NCBI GenBank assembly: GCA_900169235.1
Contig: FWCC01000248.1
Coordinates: 1 to 64,000 of the forward strand
Reading direction: 5' to 3'
Origin: Zarea fungicola
Taxonomy: Eukaryota; Ascomycota; Sordariomycetes; Hypocreales; Cordycipitaceae
DNA: 64,000 nt
The translations under genes and the position numbers were made by a program. Below the pieces are notes generated by a model. That model was not told the DNA's origin. It did not search any database and saw nothing but the letters and a program-made list of their open reading frames with translations. Of the stretch, positions 34,163 through 44,984 are shown piece after piece (position 1 is the stretch's first letter; every line of letters begins with the position of its first letter).

Positions 34163-35015
34163 ATGCCGGCCGAGGACAAGCCCATTGGTGGTCGTCTATG
34201 GCATGATGACCTGGAGAACCAAAGTCATGGCATGAATGAGTCGGATTACGAACCATTTCTCGCAAAGCAGGCAACACCGGTGGCAAACAAAAATTGGTGG
34301 GCGCGCAGTGCCTACTTCTACATACTGGATGTTTTCTTGATAGCTATCGCTATTCTTGCTTTCTTCTCTCGGCCAAGGCATCATCAACAACAAGGCGACG
34401 CCACAGGCTACGTGCCAGCCTTTGGAAGTCACCTTGTGGTTTTTGAGAACCATCCCGAGTTTATGTCCAATCACTCCTCTGAAGCTTCGTTGATAGAGGC
34501 TCGAGAGTCTTGGAAGACACTCGTTCCACGTAAGACACCCCAAAGAATACTTTCAAGCGATAAATGAAAGAAGTATTGATCAGCTAACGGATACTGCTCG
34601 CAGCGGGCCAGGGGTTCCTTGACATTTCGCCAAGCGCAGCTCAGCAGTTCAACTTTCCAAAGCTGATTGACTACACTTTGCCGGCAAAATCTAGCGTCAC
34701 AGGCAAAGATCGACACGGGAAATCGCTAGGAACCTCCGTTGTTCACTCTCTGCATTGCTTGGTTTGTGCCCCGTCCCCCGAAGCCCCCAGACCGTTCGCT
34801 TTTGCTGATTGTCACTCGCCCAAATTCAGTATACCATCATGGCGGAATATGACTTGCTCGCCCAGGGACAAAAGCCGTACAGTCAGGGACATATGGACCA
34901 CTGCTTTGACTACATCAGGCAGGCCATCATGTGCGGCGGGGACATGGCTCTCGCTGGCGAGACATTTCCAGGAGGCAGTTCGCAGTTTGGTGTGGCGCAT
35001 GTCTGTAAAGACTGA
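34163..35015 (+). CDS. UstYa-family (DUF3328) oxidase, C-terminus cut by TGA (237 aa)
   Basis: Exons are 34163-34529, 34604-34761 and 34830-35015; phases agree (GTAAGA donor, CTAAC branch). The start at 34163 gives MPAEDKPIGG; an in-frame ATG at 34067 is the alternative. A single membrane helix (YFYILDVFLIAIAILAFFS, about residues 52-70) anchors the protein. The lumenal part carries GSHLVVFENHPEF, LDISPSAAQQFNFPKLIDY, and both HxxHC motifs: HSLHCLYTIMAEYD and HMDHCFDYIRQAIMC. Known UstYa/Yb homologues oxidise and cross-link Tyr side chains in RiPP cores. The frame stops at TGA 35013-35015 after VCKD, but the same frame continues DQIYEYLDKNRVSTEWQF to a second stop at 35103-35105. Family members usually read a Trp here, so the TGA looks like a Trp-to-stop change that removes about 30 residues. 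Both catalytic motifs remain. Confidence 0.85.
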
Positions 35016-35105
35016 GATCAGATTTATGAGTATCTAGACAAGAACCGCGTGAGCACTGAGTGGCAGTTTGGAGATGCGCCGACACACTTTGTACCCCCGA
35101 CATAA

Positions 35106-36295
35106 AAACAGGCTCAAACAGCACACAATCAGGTTCAACTATATACCAGTGGCTCGTTGAATAGGCCTCTTGAACCACTCTATTATACTTTGGCTCGTGA
35201 AGTCCAATGCAGATTGAATGATTCGAGTATCGAGAGTGCAGATACAGAAACAGCCGGCGCGCCCAGTTTGCCGAAACGGGCTGACAAAGTCGACAGAGTC
35301 GACTTCCTTATTTTTAACTGTGGTCCAGGCGAGACACACCGAACTGTTTTCAGCTTCGGCTATATAGTAAAAACGTTATTCCCTCAACTATTGCAGCTTA
35401 AATTTACCACTTGGGAGTAACTGCGCCCACCAAAATAACGACAGATGGCCCTGACAGCAGCGTGCAAGTAGCTGGCAACAAGTTGCAGTCGAGTATACGG
35501 TCAAGCAAAACTGTGAGTAGATGGAAACTTTTCAATAATGAACCGCAGGGCTGCAGTAGCTCGTGTTCCTCTTCGAATTTTTAAAGTCGGCTGCGTTGCT
35601 TTAAACCCCAGTTATATTCCGCCAGGCTGCGTGCGGTATCCTCAACACCATGTCAGCCACACTCCGAGACGGCATTTTGCCTTATAATGAGCCTTGCTGC
35701 ATGGACGCCTTTCACAGGCTCCAATTGGATGATTGGACGTAGGCACATCCATGTATTGAGAGGCCACTGTCGCACGTCGATGGCGGTGGCTCTTGCCTCT
35801 GACGGCATGTAAGAGCCTCCGCAATTGATCCGCATGCGAGGCAGACCAGGAACGCTTAAGGAGATGGAGGTAGGAGATAACATCGGACATACCGCTTTTT
35901 CGTGGGAATAAGCAATGCATGTCTTGGCCGGCAGTCACGATATATTAGACTGACTACGCACGACCCATTTCAATGGTTGGTTAACTTGTTTTTATTTCCA
36001 TTGGTCGAGACTCTAGCCAGCACAAGGCTGACTAAATCGCAGTCGTTGCCAAATGTAACGCGTGTAGTTGCGGCTGAGCAAGAATTAACACTGCCACAAA
36101 TTGACTTGCGCCATGGACTCGTAGTGGAAATAAAACTACGTCAGTGCCAACCAAGCTAATAAGTAAGTAACTGACTTGGTTCCTGTATCCCGCAAGTCAC
36201 GGCGATCGAATATTTCTCCTTGGATAAAAGCTCTTCTTCGCGGATCTTGGCCGCGTTTCATCACTGAGAATTGTATGCTTTTTCTTCCACAGCAA
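35106..36295. other. Intergenic between UstYa and the Zn2Cys6 gene
   Basis: About 1.2 kb with short frames only. I found no methyltransferase, tyrosinase, peptidase or flavoenzyme that would complete a ustiloxin-like set. The promoter of the zinc-cluster gene lies at the right end. Confidence 0.5.
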
Positions 36296-38002
36296 ATGCC
36301 AAGCGACGCTTCAAAGGCATGCTGGGAATGTGTTAAGAATCGTCGCGTATGCGACTTTTCCCGGCCGTTATGTGGCAAGTGCAAAATGCGAGGCATCATC
36401 TGCCCAGGATATGGTCAGAAACCACTCAAATGGCTTCAGCCAGGCCAGACAGGATCAAAGGGTCGCCATGCAAACCGCGCGGCTGCATTGGTTGTTCCAG
36501 ACAGAGAGCCGCATATGCTCTGTCGGAGTATACAGGCCCCAGGTATTGCGCCGCTAGAGGCCGCCGTGTATTGTAAGATCTTAACATTTTGAAATCCCCC
36601 CGCGGCATGTCTCTCAAGGGTGGCATATCCCTAATTTATCCATTTTAGATAACTCGGTGATTTGTCCAGATCTGGAGGCACTTGGAATTGCTAGCGAGCG
36701 CAGCCTGTTTTTCGTAAAACTGGACATGATAGCCAACATGCCGCAAGCTTTCATCGAAACCATGGCTTGCACCACACTGGGACATCGCCTCTTGCAATAT
36801 GAGCATGATGTTTCGTCAAAGGACTCGATGGTTATTGGTCATCGGCTGCAGCGACATCGTGGCAATGCCATAAGATGTCTCGCGGAATTGATAGCAAATC
36901 CGGCGTCTCAATACAAAGACAAGACCCTCGTCTCGACAATTACATTCCTCCTGTCAGAAGTAAGCCCTACATTCTCGCTATTCTCGTTGCCTTTTTTTTT
37001 CATCACTAAACGCCTAGCCAGATTCAACAATCCATCTCACCTACTTGGAGCGATCATAGCGACGGAGCCCACGTACTGATGAACGCACAAGGTGGCATGA
37101 GGAAGGTTTTAACATCACGGCCACACATGCTTCATTTGTTTCGATATTTTATTATGCAAGTTGCCCTGTTACCGTTACGCAATCTGACGCTAATATGATG
37201 AAACAGAATTGACATATTCGGAGCGGCAACTACGCCAAATCTATCTTTAGAAAGGACATGTCGCCAAATGGCCATCATTGACTTATTGGAACCAATCTTC
37301 GGCAGCGGCCTTGCGACGTCTATACCTTGCGATCACAAATTGTTGCGGTTGCTAGTTCTTATCAATCACCAACGTGCACGTAACTTGGTCGAGTGCCAAG
37401 GAGCTGAAGATGCATTCAGCTCCATGTTGGAAATTTTAGATCAAATAACAGCCTTTTCCGTTACGGACTGGGTACGCGATGTGTCGATCGCCCAAAGAGA
37501 ATACATCGAAGGTGGAATTGATTACGCAGGAGAGGCAGGAGGGCCGTGGAAGACATGGAACTGGACCCCTGTTGGAAATGCATATCAGGCCGCAATTTCA
37601 CTCTACTGCATTTATTCTCTCTCAAATGTTGACGAGGTTGCCAAAGAGGGGGACAAAATATCCTGTGCGCGCCTTTCGGAGATTCAGCTCCAGATTGAGT
37701 CATGTCGCAGTTCATTGCTCAGCAATTTGACGCAACTAGTCACCGACCCTGTTCCCCAGTTGCGGAAGCTGGTATTCTGGCCAGTCTTCATAGCGGGAAT
37801 CATTAGCAAAGAAGATGAAGACGGTACTCGCAACTTTGTCAGAAGCGAACTGTTGTACATTAGTCGCGTTCTGGGCACGGCAGCGGCATTGGTGGCCCGC
37901 GACTTTCTGGATACCAAGTGGCAATCCATCGAGCCAGCAAACTCTCAGACCTGGAACAGTTGGGATCATCTGTTTGATCGACCGTACATTTTCGCAGTAT
38001 GA
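36296..38002 (+). CDS. Zn2Cys6 transcription factor next to RiPP genes (505 aa)
   Basis: Exons are 36296-36572, 36649-36959, 37022-37155 and 37207-38002 (1518 nt). The third intron (37156-37206) fits only as a GC-AG intron with donor GCAAGT; it gives FRYFI joined to IDIFGAATTPN. The DNA-binding domain at residues 9-36 is complete: CWECVKNRRVC, then LCGKC, then a sixth Cys at 36 (C-x2-C-x6-C-x6-C-x2-C-x6-C). A basic linker with KPLKWLQPG follows. The C-terminal part is a Fungal_trans_2-type helical domain with WSDHSDGAHVLM, MLHLF and LERTCRQMAIIDLLEPIFG. The protein is nuclear. By analogy with C6 regulators in dikaritin clusters, it probably controls the genes at 32-35 kb. Confidence 0.85.
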
Positions 38003-38434
38003 CGACTTGGCCAAACTGTGATACTCTAGATCCATAATCAAGTACACCCACCTATAGACTTTTTCGAAAAAAAATATATATTACTGTCGATATTACAACT
38101 TTCGATGGTAACAAAAGTATTCTTTTAGTACCCGTACCACCTGGAGTTGACGTAGGCTGTGCAGAAGTAAATCTGCCATGCACTATAGAAAGAAGTAAAG
38201 CCACACTTAGAACTACATTTGCCCGACTCTGGAATTACTTGACATAGTTTTGAGAGACAACCTAACAATCCAATCTTGCATTCTTCTGAATGTCGTTTAG
38301 GCTAGCAGGTCTATATGCTAAGTTTCAAGCGCTGTTCTGGTGTTCGCGCAGCATGTTCACTTTGGTCACAAGATGACTGAAAAAAAAAGGCATTTAAAAA
38401 TTTGCATGGTCGCCCTCACTGAATACTATTGCCC
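38003..38434. other. Intergenic between convergent genes
   Basis: Tail-to-tail region of the Zn2Cys6 gene (plus) and the HeLo-like gene (minus). It is AT-rich at 38065-38100, probably holding both 3' ends. No gene is seen. Confidence 0.5.
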
Positions 38435-39313
38435 TTACTTGCTGAACAGCTTATCGAAAGAGGCCGAGTCCATCTGGCCTTGAAACGCACGACTACCCGT
38501 TGTAGTCGTCATGCTACCAAACTTTTGATTCACACCCTGCTTTGCATTACCGACGATTCCTTGCATAGCAATCGATTGATTATCTGTATTCATGTCACCA
38601 AACTTTTGCTCGGTTCGCTGAGCGCAAGTTGCCAACAGCGTCTTCTGGCAGACTTCGTGAAGGCTAATAGTCAGCCCTGCATCAAGGTCACCAGCAGTGC
38701 TCCGGTCATCAGTTGGCGATTCTGTCTCTCTGCTAGAAAGCTGGGCCCCCAAGTCCACCAAAGCTTGCTCCTGAGTAGCAAACTGGGTCTGCAGTCTCCC
38801 CATCTCCCCTGAGGTGCGACTGGAAACTATCCTATTGTTCTGTTAGAGACTTATCCATTTGAGCGAGACAAACACATACAATGTGATTGAAGAGAGTACC
38901 ATGGTCATCGTTCTCTGGCATGCTGCTAGATCCGTGTTTAATTTTTTGATTCGTGGCTCGTTTAGTAGTATCAAAAATCTATCGCGCCTGCTAAAATGTG
39001 ATTCGGTCGAATGACTGCTGTAAGTTCTCAAAGCAGCCGCAAACTTTTGGAGAAACATATCCGTGCAGTCTAACGCCTTACGGAGTTCTATTGATTTAAG
39101 GATAGAGTCTATCGTCTCAGGAGCAGAGTTATCCTTAAGTGTTTCCGTGAGTGTGCCTATCGCTGTCTGTGCTTGGGAGACGAGGCTCTTGCTGTAAATT
39201 ATAGAACTCGGCGCATCCTTGACACCATCAATGACGGTGTAAAGTGTTCTGGCGCTTTGCAATGCCGCAGTTGCCACCGCTATTACACTAGCAGTGATAC
39301 TGAGGGGATCCAT
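38435..39313 (-). CDS. HeLo-like effector with two C-terminal amyloid-type repeats (276 aa)
   Basis: Exon 1 (39313-38880) and exon 2 (38831-38435) join in phase 2 (GTATGT donor, AATAG acceptor). The N-terminus MDPLSITASVIAVATAALQ and the helical region through residue 150 match the Helo_like_N domain of fungal STAND-associated proteins, a membrane-acting cell-death fold in the HET-S group. A variable Ser/Thr/Asp linker follows. Two repeats close the protein: EQKFGDMNTDNQSIAMQG (from residue 219) and NQKFGSMTTTTGSRAFQG (from 246), 27 residues apart. Paired motifs of about 21 residues with Gly and hydrophobic spacing are the HET-s-type prion-forming layout. The facing NLR gene carries a third copy. 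By family knowledge, amyloid templating would activate the HeLo-like domain at the plasma membrane. The amyloid claim is inference from sequence pattern. Confidence 0.85.
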
Positions 39314-39526
39314 GGCTGGTCGAGCTATTTTGTCGTATTCCTAAACGCTCAATTGCAAAGGGCACTTGATGCTCGGCGCCTACACAACTAACCCCGCCCG
39401 GCACTCATGTTTCATGTCCTGCAGCTTCACGTGATATCCTGAGGCGTTCTCGTGAGGACTTCGATCCTGGCAGCCGCTGGGTCGCCGCCCACGATCCCAG
39501 TCCACATTCAAGATTTCATTGTAATA
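39314..39526. promoter_or_regulatory. Divergent promoter of the HeLo-like / NLR pair
   Basis: The two start codons lie 213 nt apart on opposite strands, so both genes must be driven from this segment. The head-to-head arrangement is the usual one for a fungal NLR and its HeLo-type effector. I see no specific site to name. Confidence 0.5.
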
Positions 39527-42436
39527 ATGGAGAGGCCGAGCATTGAACAGCACTTTGGCGACGCCGAGATTTCTAGCGGCGGCTTTTTGTTCCAGGGCTA
39601 CGTTAGTGGACCTCTTCATATCCACAGTAAGGCAATAGGTATCTCCTTTTACGCTACTAAAGTGCTCGTGAACTGACAGTAATGCAATGCAGACGAGACA
39701 CAAGCAAAGCGTGCTCATGTGCAGCGGATAATTCCCTTCCCTCGAAACGAGAGTGCTGTAGATCGCAATCACTTCAATAGTCTCGACGAACTGCTTCCCC
39801 CATCCGATGTCTCTCAGAGTGCAGCTCTCTGGGGCCTTGGCGGCTCCGGGTACGTTTTCTTCGTACGATTTTAGACTGCATGTACTGACCACGAATAAAG
39901 TAAAACGCAAATCGCCCTTGAGTATGCGTACCGGCGGGCCAGTGACCCTGCCTGCTCAGTCTTTTGGGTCCATGCAGACAACGAGACGGCCTTCTTACAG
40001 GACTACAAGCTGATTGCGGATAGACTGAGCATCACGGGCTTGGACGGATCAGAGTTGATGATGTCCGTGCGCAGGCGAATCGAAGAAAATCCATGTTGGC
40101 TGCTCGTTCTTGACAATGCGGACGACCTAGCCGCATTCGGAGTAGGTCTGAGGCAGTCGGAAGCAGAACCAAAACAGAGTCTGTACGATTTTGTGCCACG
40201 AGGTCCTGGTGGAACACTGCTATGGACAAGCCGCGATAGGAGAATTGGCGGCAGCCTCGTCAGCACCAAACAGGCCATTAATGTCACTTGTATGACAGAC
40301 GGAGAAGCGAGGATGTTACTCGAAATGGTCATGGGTAAAGGGGTTGGTAAGGAATTGCAGACTGTGCTCGATCTTCTCATCGAGCTGGATTATCTTCCGC
40401 TTGCCGTCTCCCAAGCTGCTGCCTACATACGAAGGACGTCAACTTCAATCCCAAAATATCTACTAAAATTAAGGGAGAGAAAGCAAAGATGGGATGTACT
40501 CTTCAAGACAGAATTCGATCGACATCGTCGAAATCATGTGGCCAATGATGCTCTACGGACATGGGATATCTCGATTGAGCAGATAGGGCAGGAGAGCCGG
40601 ATGGCCTATAATATTCTTCACATGCTCTCGTTTCTTGATAATCAGAACATCCCGGTTGAGCTTATTGCGAAGGGGGCAGAGTTGATGCGCAGTGCCGATG
40701 ATTCTTTAAGCGTTGTCCCCACCTGCAGTACGCAAGAGCGGCCAGAGGAAGATAAAGATGCTGTGCGGACAGCGATTGTTCTTTTGCAGGACTTTTCCTT
40801 TCTACGTGTTCGAGCGTTAGATGGACTAGATGACGCCTATGAGATGCACAAGTTTGTGCAAGAGGCGACGCAATACAGCTTGAGCCAACCAGCAAGACGG
40901 AAGGACGAAGAACATTTCTCAGGGGTAGCCCTCCGGGCTGTCGCAGATCTCTTCCCGGAGACAATACGAGAACATTGGCAGGAGTGCGAGAAATATCTCG
41001 CACATGTGAAGAGTGCAGCTAAATGGGCCCCTCTTTGTGCTGGTGAAGTAGCGGCCGCGTCACTTTTGACAGTGGTGTCGAATTATCTTGGTGACCATGG
41101 GAGGTGGCGAGAAAAGGAACCTGTGGATGAAACTGCCTATGAATATCGGGTACGAACTCTAGGTGTGCAGCATTCTGATACACTCGAGAGTATGGCGTTA
41201 CTTGCAGGGACATACCATTCAAAGGGAAAGTATGACCTGGCAGAGAAGATGAAGTTGGATGTGCTTGCACGGCGACGCGAAGTTCTTGGAGACCAGCATC
41301 CCAACACGCTCGAGAGCGTAGCGTCACTTGCAGAGACGTACCATTCGCAGGTTAGATATGATGAAGCGGAGAAGATGCAAGTGGACATACTTGCAAGGCG
41401 GCGCGAACTTATTGGAGACCAGCACCCTGATACGATTACAAGCATGGCTTCATTAGCTACAACGTACTATAGCCAGGAGAGATATGTTATGGCAGAGAAG
41501 CTAGAGGAACATGTTATTCGATTGCGTTGTGATGTTCTTGGAAAGAAGCATCCTCAAACAATTGTCAGCATGGCTTCATTACCTATCACTCACTACATAC
41601 AAGGGAAGTTTAAAAGTGCAGAAAAAATGCTAATGGATGTGCTTGAGCTACAGCGTGAGGTTCTTGGAGAAGGGCACATTTTTACAATCTCGAGTATGGG
41701 ATCCCTAGCTTCGACTTACTATGGCCAGGGCAGGTTTGACGAAGCAGAGAAGATGGCAGACAGTGTGCTTGCTCTACGGCGTAAAGCCCTAGGGGAGAAA
41801 CATCCCCAAACTATAATGACTATGTCGTTATTGGGCAGAATCTATTATGCTCAGAAGAGATATGATATCGCAGAGAAAATGGTAGCAGATGCGCTTACTC
41901 TACGGCAGGAAGTTCTACCAAAGAATCATTTTTATACAATCCGCGGCATGGAATACCTGGCCGCGATTCACCATACACAGGGGAGATATGACGAGGCGGA
42001 GAGGATGCAGGTAGATGTTTTACAACTCGACCGAGAAATCCTCGGACCGAAGAACCTTTGGACTATTAGAAGTACTGCATCACTGGCAAGAACATACTCG
42101 AGCCTGGGGAGGTACGATGTGGCGGAAAAGATGCAGGCGGATGTGCTTGATCTCAAGCGCGAAGTTCTTGGGAACAAGCACCGTGAAACTACCTTTGCTA
42201 TGCAGAATCTCGCCGTCACATGGTGGAATAGTCGCCAGCGACCTCGTGACGCAGTCTCATTAATGCGGGAATGTTATTACGTACAGCGCGAGGTTTTAGG
42301 GGAAGAGCACCCCACCACGAAGGTATCATTACAGACGTTGGCTCAATGGGGGAAGGCGGATAGGAACGCAGACTTCAGCATCAGCAGAGCATTCACAAGT
42401 TTGGCTCACCATGTTAAGGCCAGGTTGCCCTGGTGA
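39527..42436 (+). CDS. NB-ARC/TPR NLR-like receptor with N-terminal amyloid-type motif (930 aa)
   Basis: Exons are 39527-39626, 39693-39849 and 39901-42436 (2793 nt; donors GTAAGG and GTACGT, CTGAC branches). Residues 1-30 are MERPSI followed by EQHFGDAEISSGGFLFQG, which aligns with both repeats of the neighbouring HeLo-like protein. IPFPRNE introduces the nucleotide-binding domain. The P-loop is GLGGSGKTQIALEYAY (about 81-96). WLLVLDNADD is the Walker B/kinase-2 region and LLWTSRDRRIG an RNBS-B-like motif; LDYLPLAVSQAAAYI is the GLPL-type motif. From about residue 500 to 900 come about ten 42-residue TPRs of the kinesin-light-chain type (for example HPNTLESVASLAETYHSQ). Fungal NB-ARC/TPR proteins are intracellular receptors. 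This one probably triggers the HeLo-like effector through its N-terminal motif. Confidence 0.88.
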
Positions 42437-43503
42437 ATATAGTAGAATCAAGAGATGCTAGGAAGATGCTTCAGGGAGTTCAGAGACAGCCTCTTTTCTA
42501 TATGCAAGGTGTGCAAAATAAAGTCAGCCTCCCATTGCTGCAATCTTGAACTTTTGTAAAGTTCCCACTGCATATCAGGCTAGTACTAGTACGCAATGTT
42601 ATGGCAGCCGGTATGGCTAGAATATGGGCAATTAAAAAAGTCTCTTAGGTCAGTCTTACACAAATCATAGTTACTTGCCTTCAACCAGTGCAGCCTCGGG
42701 GCTTTTTTTTTTTACCAAAAGTCTGTACTAGAGCTCGTATGAGGATGTGGGACAGCCGGGACATAGTGTATTAGATGAACCCTTAAAGAGGCAATCGACT
42801 GATCTCCCCGTTCCGAGATAATACTTCCTCAAACTTGCTGAAGGATGCCAGGACGGACGGCCCAATAGTCTTAAATCCAGTTTAGGGGAAGACTTTCCAC
42901 AACTACAAGCAGGGTTTATTTCCTCCAACATATACGAGCAGCATGGTTATCGACTTTGAAGTACGAAAGGAACGTGCGGGTTTGACATGCTTTAGAGATG
43001 TCCCATCGAATCAGAAGCCAACGTTTTTGAATACATTCTAGAGACCAGAAACCTAAGATTCACCAAGAATGTCCGGCTTCACAATAAATCACCAGAATCT
43101 AAGACAATAATGGCGAACCAGGTATGTTGATAGTTCTGCAACAGTGAAATTCTCCTACTTTTTCCGTTGTCTAGCACCTTTGCCTGGGGCGGCACCGACC
43201 TAGGAGTCGATTTGAAATCACTAATGTAAACAGTGGCAGGTCTCTATGTTCCTGATGACGTTCTAAATTTTACTTGAGTCTTATCAATCACGGTCTTTTG
43301 TATAAAAACGGCCAATTCTCATTTCCGGACTATGTATGTTGAAGGCCAGTTCTTCGTTGCTTTATTCACTTTATCGAAAGGCACTTGCTGAATTGGAATG
43401 TGGTTGAAACTTCCTTTAAGTGCAATAGACTGTGAATGAAATGTTGAATTTTGATTCACAATCAATGCAATGCATTCGCGCGATAACGGTTTGTACCCTA
43501 GTC
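42437..43503. other. Intergenic
   Basis: About 1.1 kb between the tail of the NLR gene and the tail of THI5. It contains a T-run at 42701-42712. Frames here are short and unrelated to known families. I see no gene or RNA. Confidence 0.5.
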
Positions 43504-44699
43504 TCAGGCGGCAGCGGTGTTTTGAAGACGACGAAAACCACCGTTGCAGGCGACATCGCACTGAAGCTCAATCATGCGCTTCTGGTCGCCCATTGGGTCC
43601 TCCGAGGCCTCATCAAGCACCCATTCAAGGTGCTCGTTGGTGTAGTTGGGGACAAAATCAGCAGACAGGACGCCAAGTCGCTGGCCGTACTTGGTGACCT
43701 TGGTCCAGTCCCGCTTCACATTCTGCAAGTCGCGAGAGAAGTAGGCGAAGCTTCGCTCAAAGATTTTGCGGTTGAGTTCCGTGCCCATGACCGGCTTAAA
43801 GTCGACGTATTCGGCCCAGGCCTTCTCAGGCTCACCCAGGACAAAGTCTGTAGCGCGCTTTACGGCGCGGAGGAAGGCGCGAACCTTGTCGGGGTTCTCG
43901 GCCAGAAATTTGTCGTTGGCAATGTAGAGAATAGAACAGAAGCAGCAGCAACCAAGCTGGGCAAGCTCATCGATGCGGAGCATCTGCACATCCGACTTGG
44001 GGCGGCCCTGGCTGTCAAGCCACTCCTCAAGCTCGACCATCTGGACGTTCTCCAGGCCAATTCCGGCATCAATTTCGCCGTTCTTAATCGCCTTGGATAC
44101 ATTCATGCCGCAGCGAACCGCAGTGTAGTCCTCTGGTGTGAGGCCGTAGTGGGAGGTGAGTTCATCGATCTGGATCTTGCCAAATTCACCGACATAGCCG
44201 ATGCGCTTGCCTTTGAGGGATCGGAAGTCAGTCGTGATGCCAGAGTCCTTGAGATACACAACACCAGTAAAGGGTTCGTCGAGAAGACTTCCAATCGAGG
44301 TAACAGGGAAGTTGCGAGCTTTCGCCTTTGGGCCAGTTAGACAAAGAGTTCCAAAAACCGTAGTTGACTTGGAATAACGAACCGCGAGGGTATGAATCAT
44401 AGCCTTGAAACCCATGCTGACGTTACCAGAGCCAATAATTTCCGTGACATCCTGATCCAATTAGTTTCCTTCCAATACCGATCCACTCATCATTGAGAAA
44501 GGCTCACGCTGGGGTCGTTGGGCTCAAGGAGAGCGACCTTGATGCCTTCAGCAGCAAAGAATCCCTTGCTCTGTGCGAGGTACAAGGGTGCGTGGTAGGG
44601 CGTAGCATGCCTGGTTCAGAGTTAGTACCTCCATTCTGTTTTGCAAGGATCATCTGCTGCTGACCAGTTAGTCAAGAACGTAATCTTGTCAGTGGCCAT
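43504..44699 (-). CDS. THI5/NMT1: 4-amino-5-hydroxymethyl-2-methylpyrimidine phosphate synthase (342 aa)
   Basis: This enzyme makes the pyrimidine (HMP-P) half of thiamine from PLP and its own active-site histidine. Exons are 44699-44665, 44610-44508, 44451-44383 and 44325-43504 (1029 nt). The third intron (44382-44326) is 57 nt and stop-free, so it is easily read through by mistake; splicing gives MIHTLA joined to [10 protein letters not shown] as in other family members. Landmarks are [20 protein letters not shown] (substrate histidine region), [52 protein letters not shown], the CCCFC iron-binding motif (about 195-199) and [11 protein letters not shown]. The length equals the yeast enzyme. 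Upstream lies a TPP riboswitch in a 5' UTR intron, so thiamine status should control it. Confidence 0.96.
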
Positions 44700-44720
44700 T
44701 TTGTAAGATCAAGCGATATG

Positions 44721-44984
44721 CTGCAACAGTTAGTGCCACGCAGAGCAGGGAATAGGGCGGATGTCAGATGCAGGTCCTTTCGCTGGTATTATCCAGATCA
44801 AGTTCGCCGGTATTTCTCAGATCAATAGTCGCCCCGCATGGCGACTGAACGCTCTGAATGAGCGACGGTGCCCGTGCAGGACGAACAATTGAACACCCGG
44901 TTGCAGTCCGAAATACGTTACCTCGATCCTTGGATAGCCCCATAGCGAGAGATTCCATGTCTGCGCGAATCCTCTGGTCCGTAC
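44721..44984 (-). promoter_or_regulatory. 5' UTR intron of THI5 with two alternative donors and a uORF
   Basis: A branch CACTAAC and acceptor TGTTGCAG end at 44721, 21 nt before the start codon. A distal donor CG|GTACGG lies at 44984 and a proximal donor GAG|GTAACG at 44921. A uORF starts at ATG 44958-44956, between the two. Splicing from the distal donor deletes the uORF. Splicing from the proximal donor keeps it, and the joined uORF then overlaps the THI5 start in another frame and stops just beyond it. The aptamer lies inside both introns. This is the layout by which the Neurospora NMT1 riboswitch regulates, so TPP should favour the proximal donor and repress. Confidence 0.75.
44768..44884 (-). 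ncRNA. TPP riboswitch (THI element)
   Basis: Read on the minus strand, the conserved THI-box elements come in order: a GGGCACC segment near 44875, a variable P3 stem with GTCGCC/GGCGAC pairing (44823-44846), CTGAGAAATACC (about 44820-44809), GAACTTGATCTGG, then GGATAATACCAGCGAA (44791-44776) and the closing AGGACCTGC. These are the diagnostic bases of the eukaryotic thiamine pyrophosphate aptamer. It lies in the 5' UTR of THI5 within an intron. Confidence 0.95.

Noticed and set aside
36176..36295. Earlier in-frame ATGs for the Zn2Cys6 gene
   Set aside because: The extra residues are unlike the family; the start at 36296 puts the zinc cluster at residues 9-36, as usual.
44326..44382. Continuous THI5 frame without a third intron
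   Set aside because: The 57-nt segment has GT..CTAAC..AAAG signals and inserts 19 residues absent from yeast Thi5; treated as a stop-free intron.
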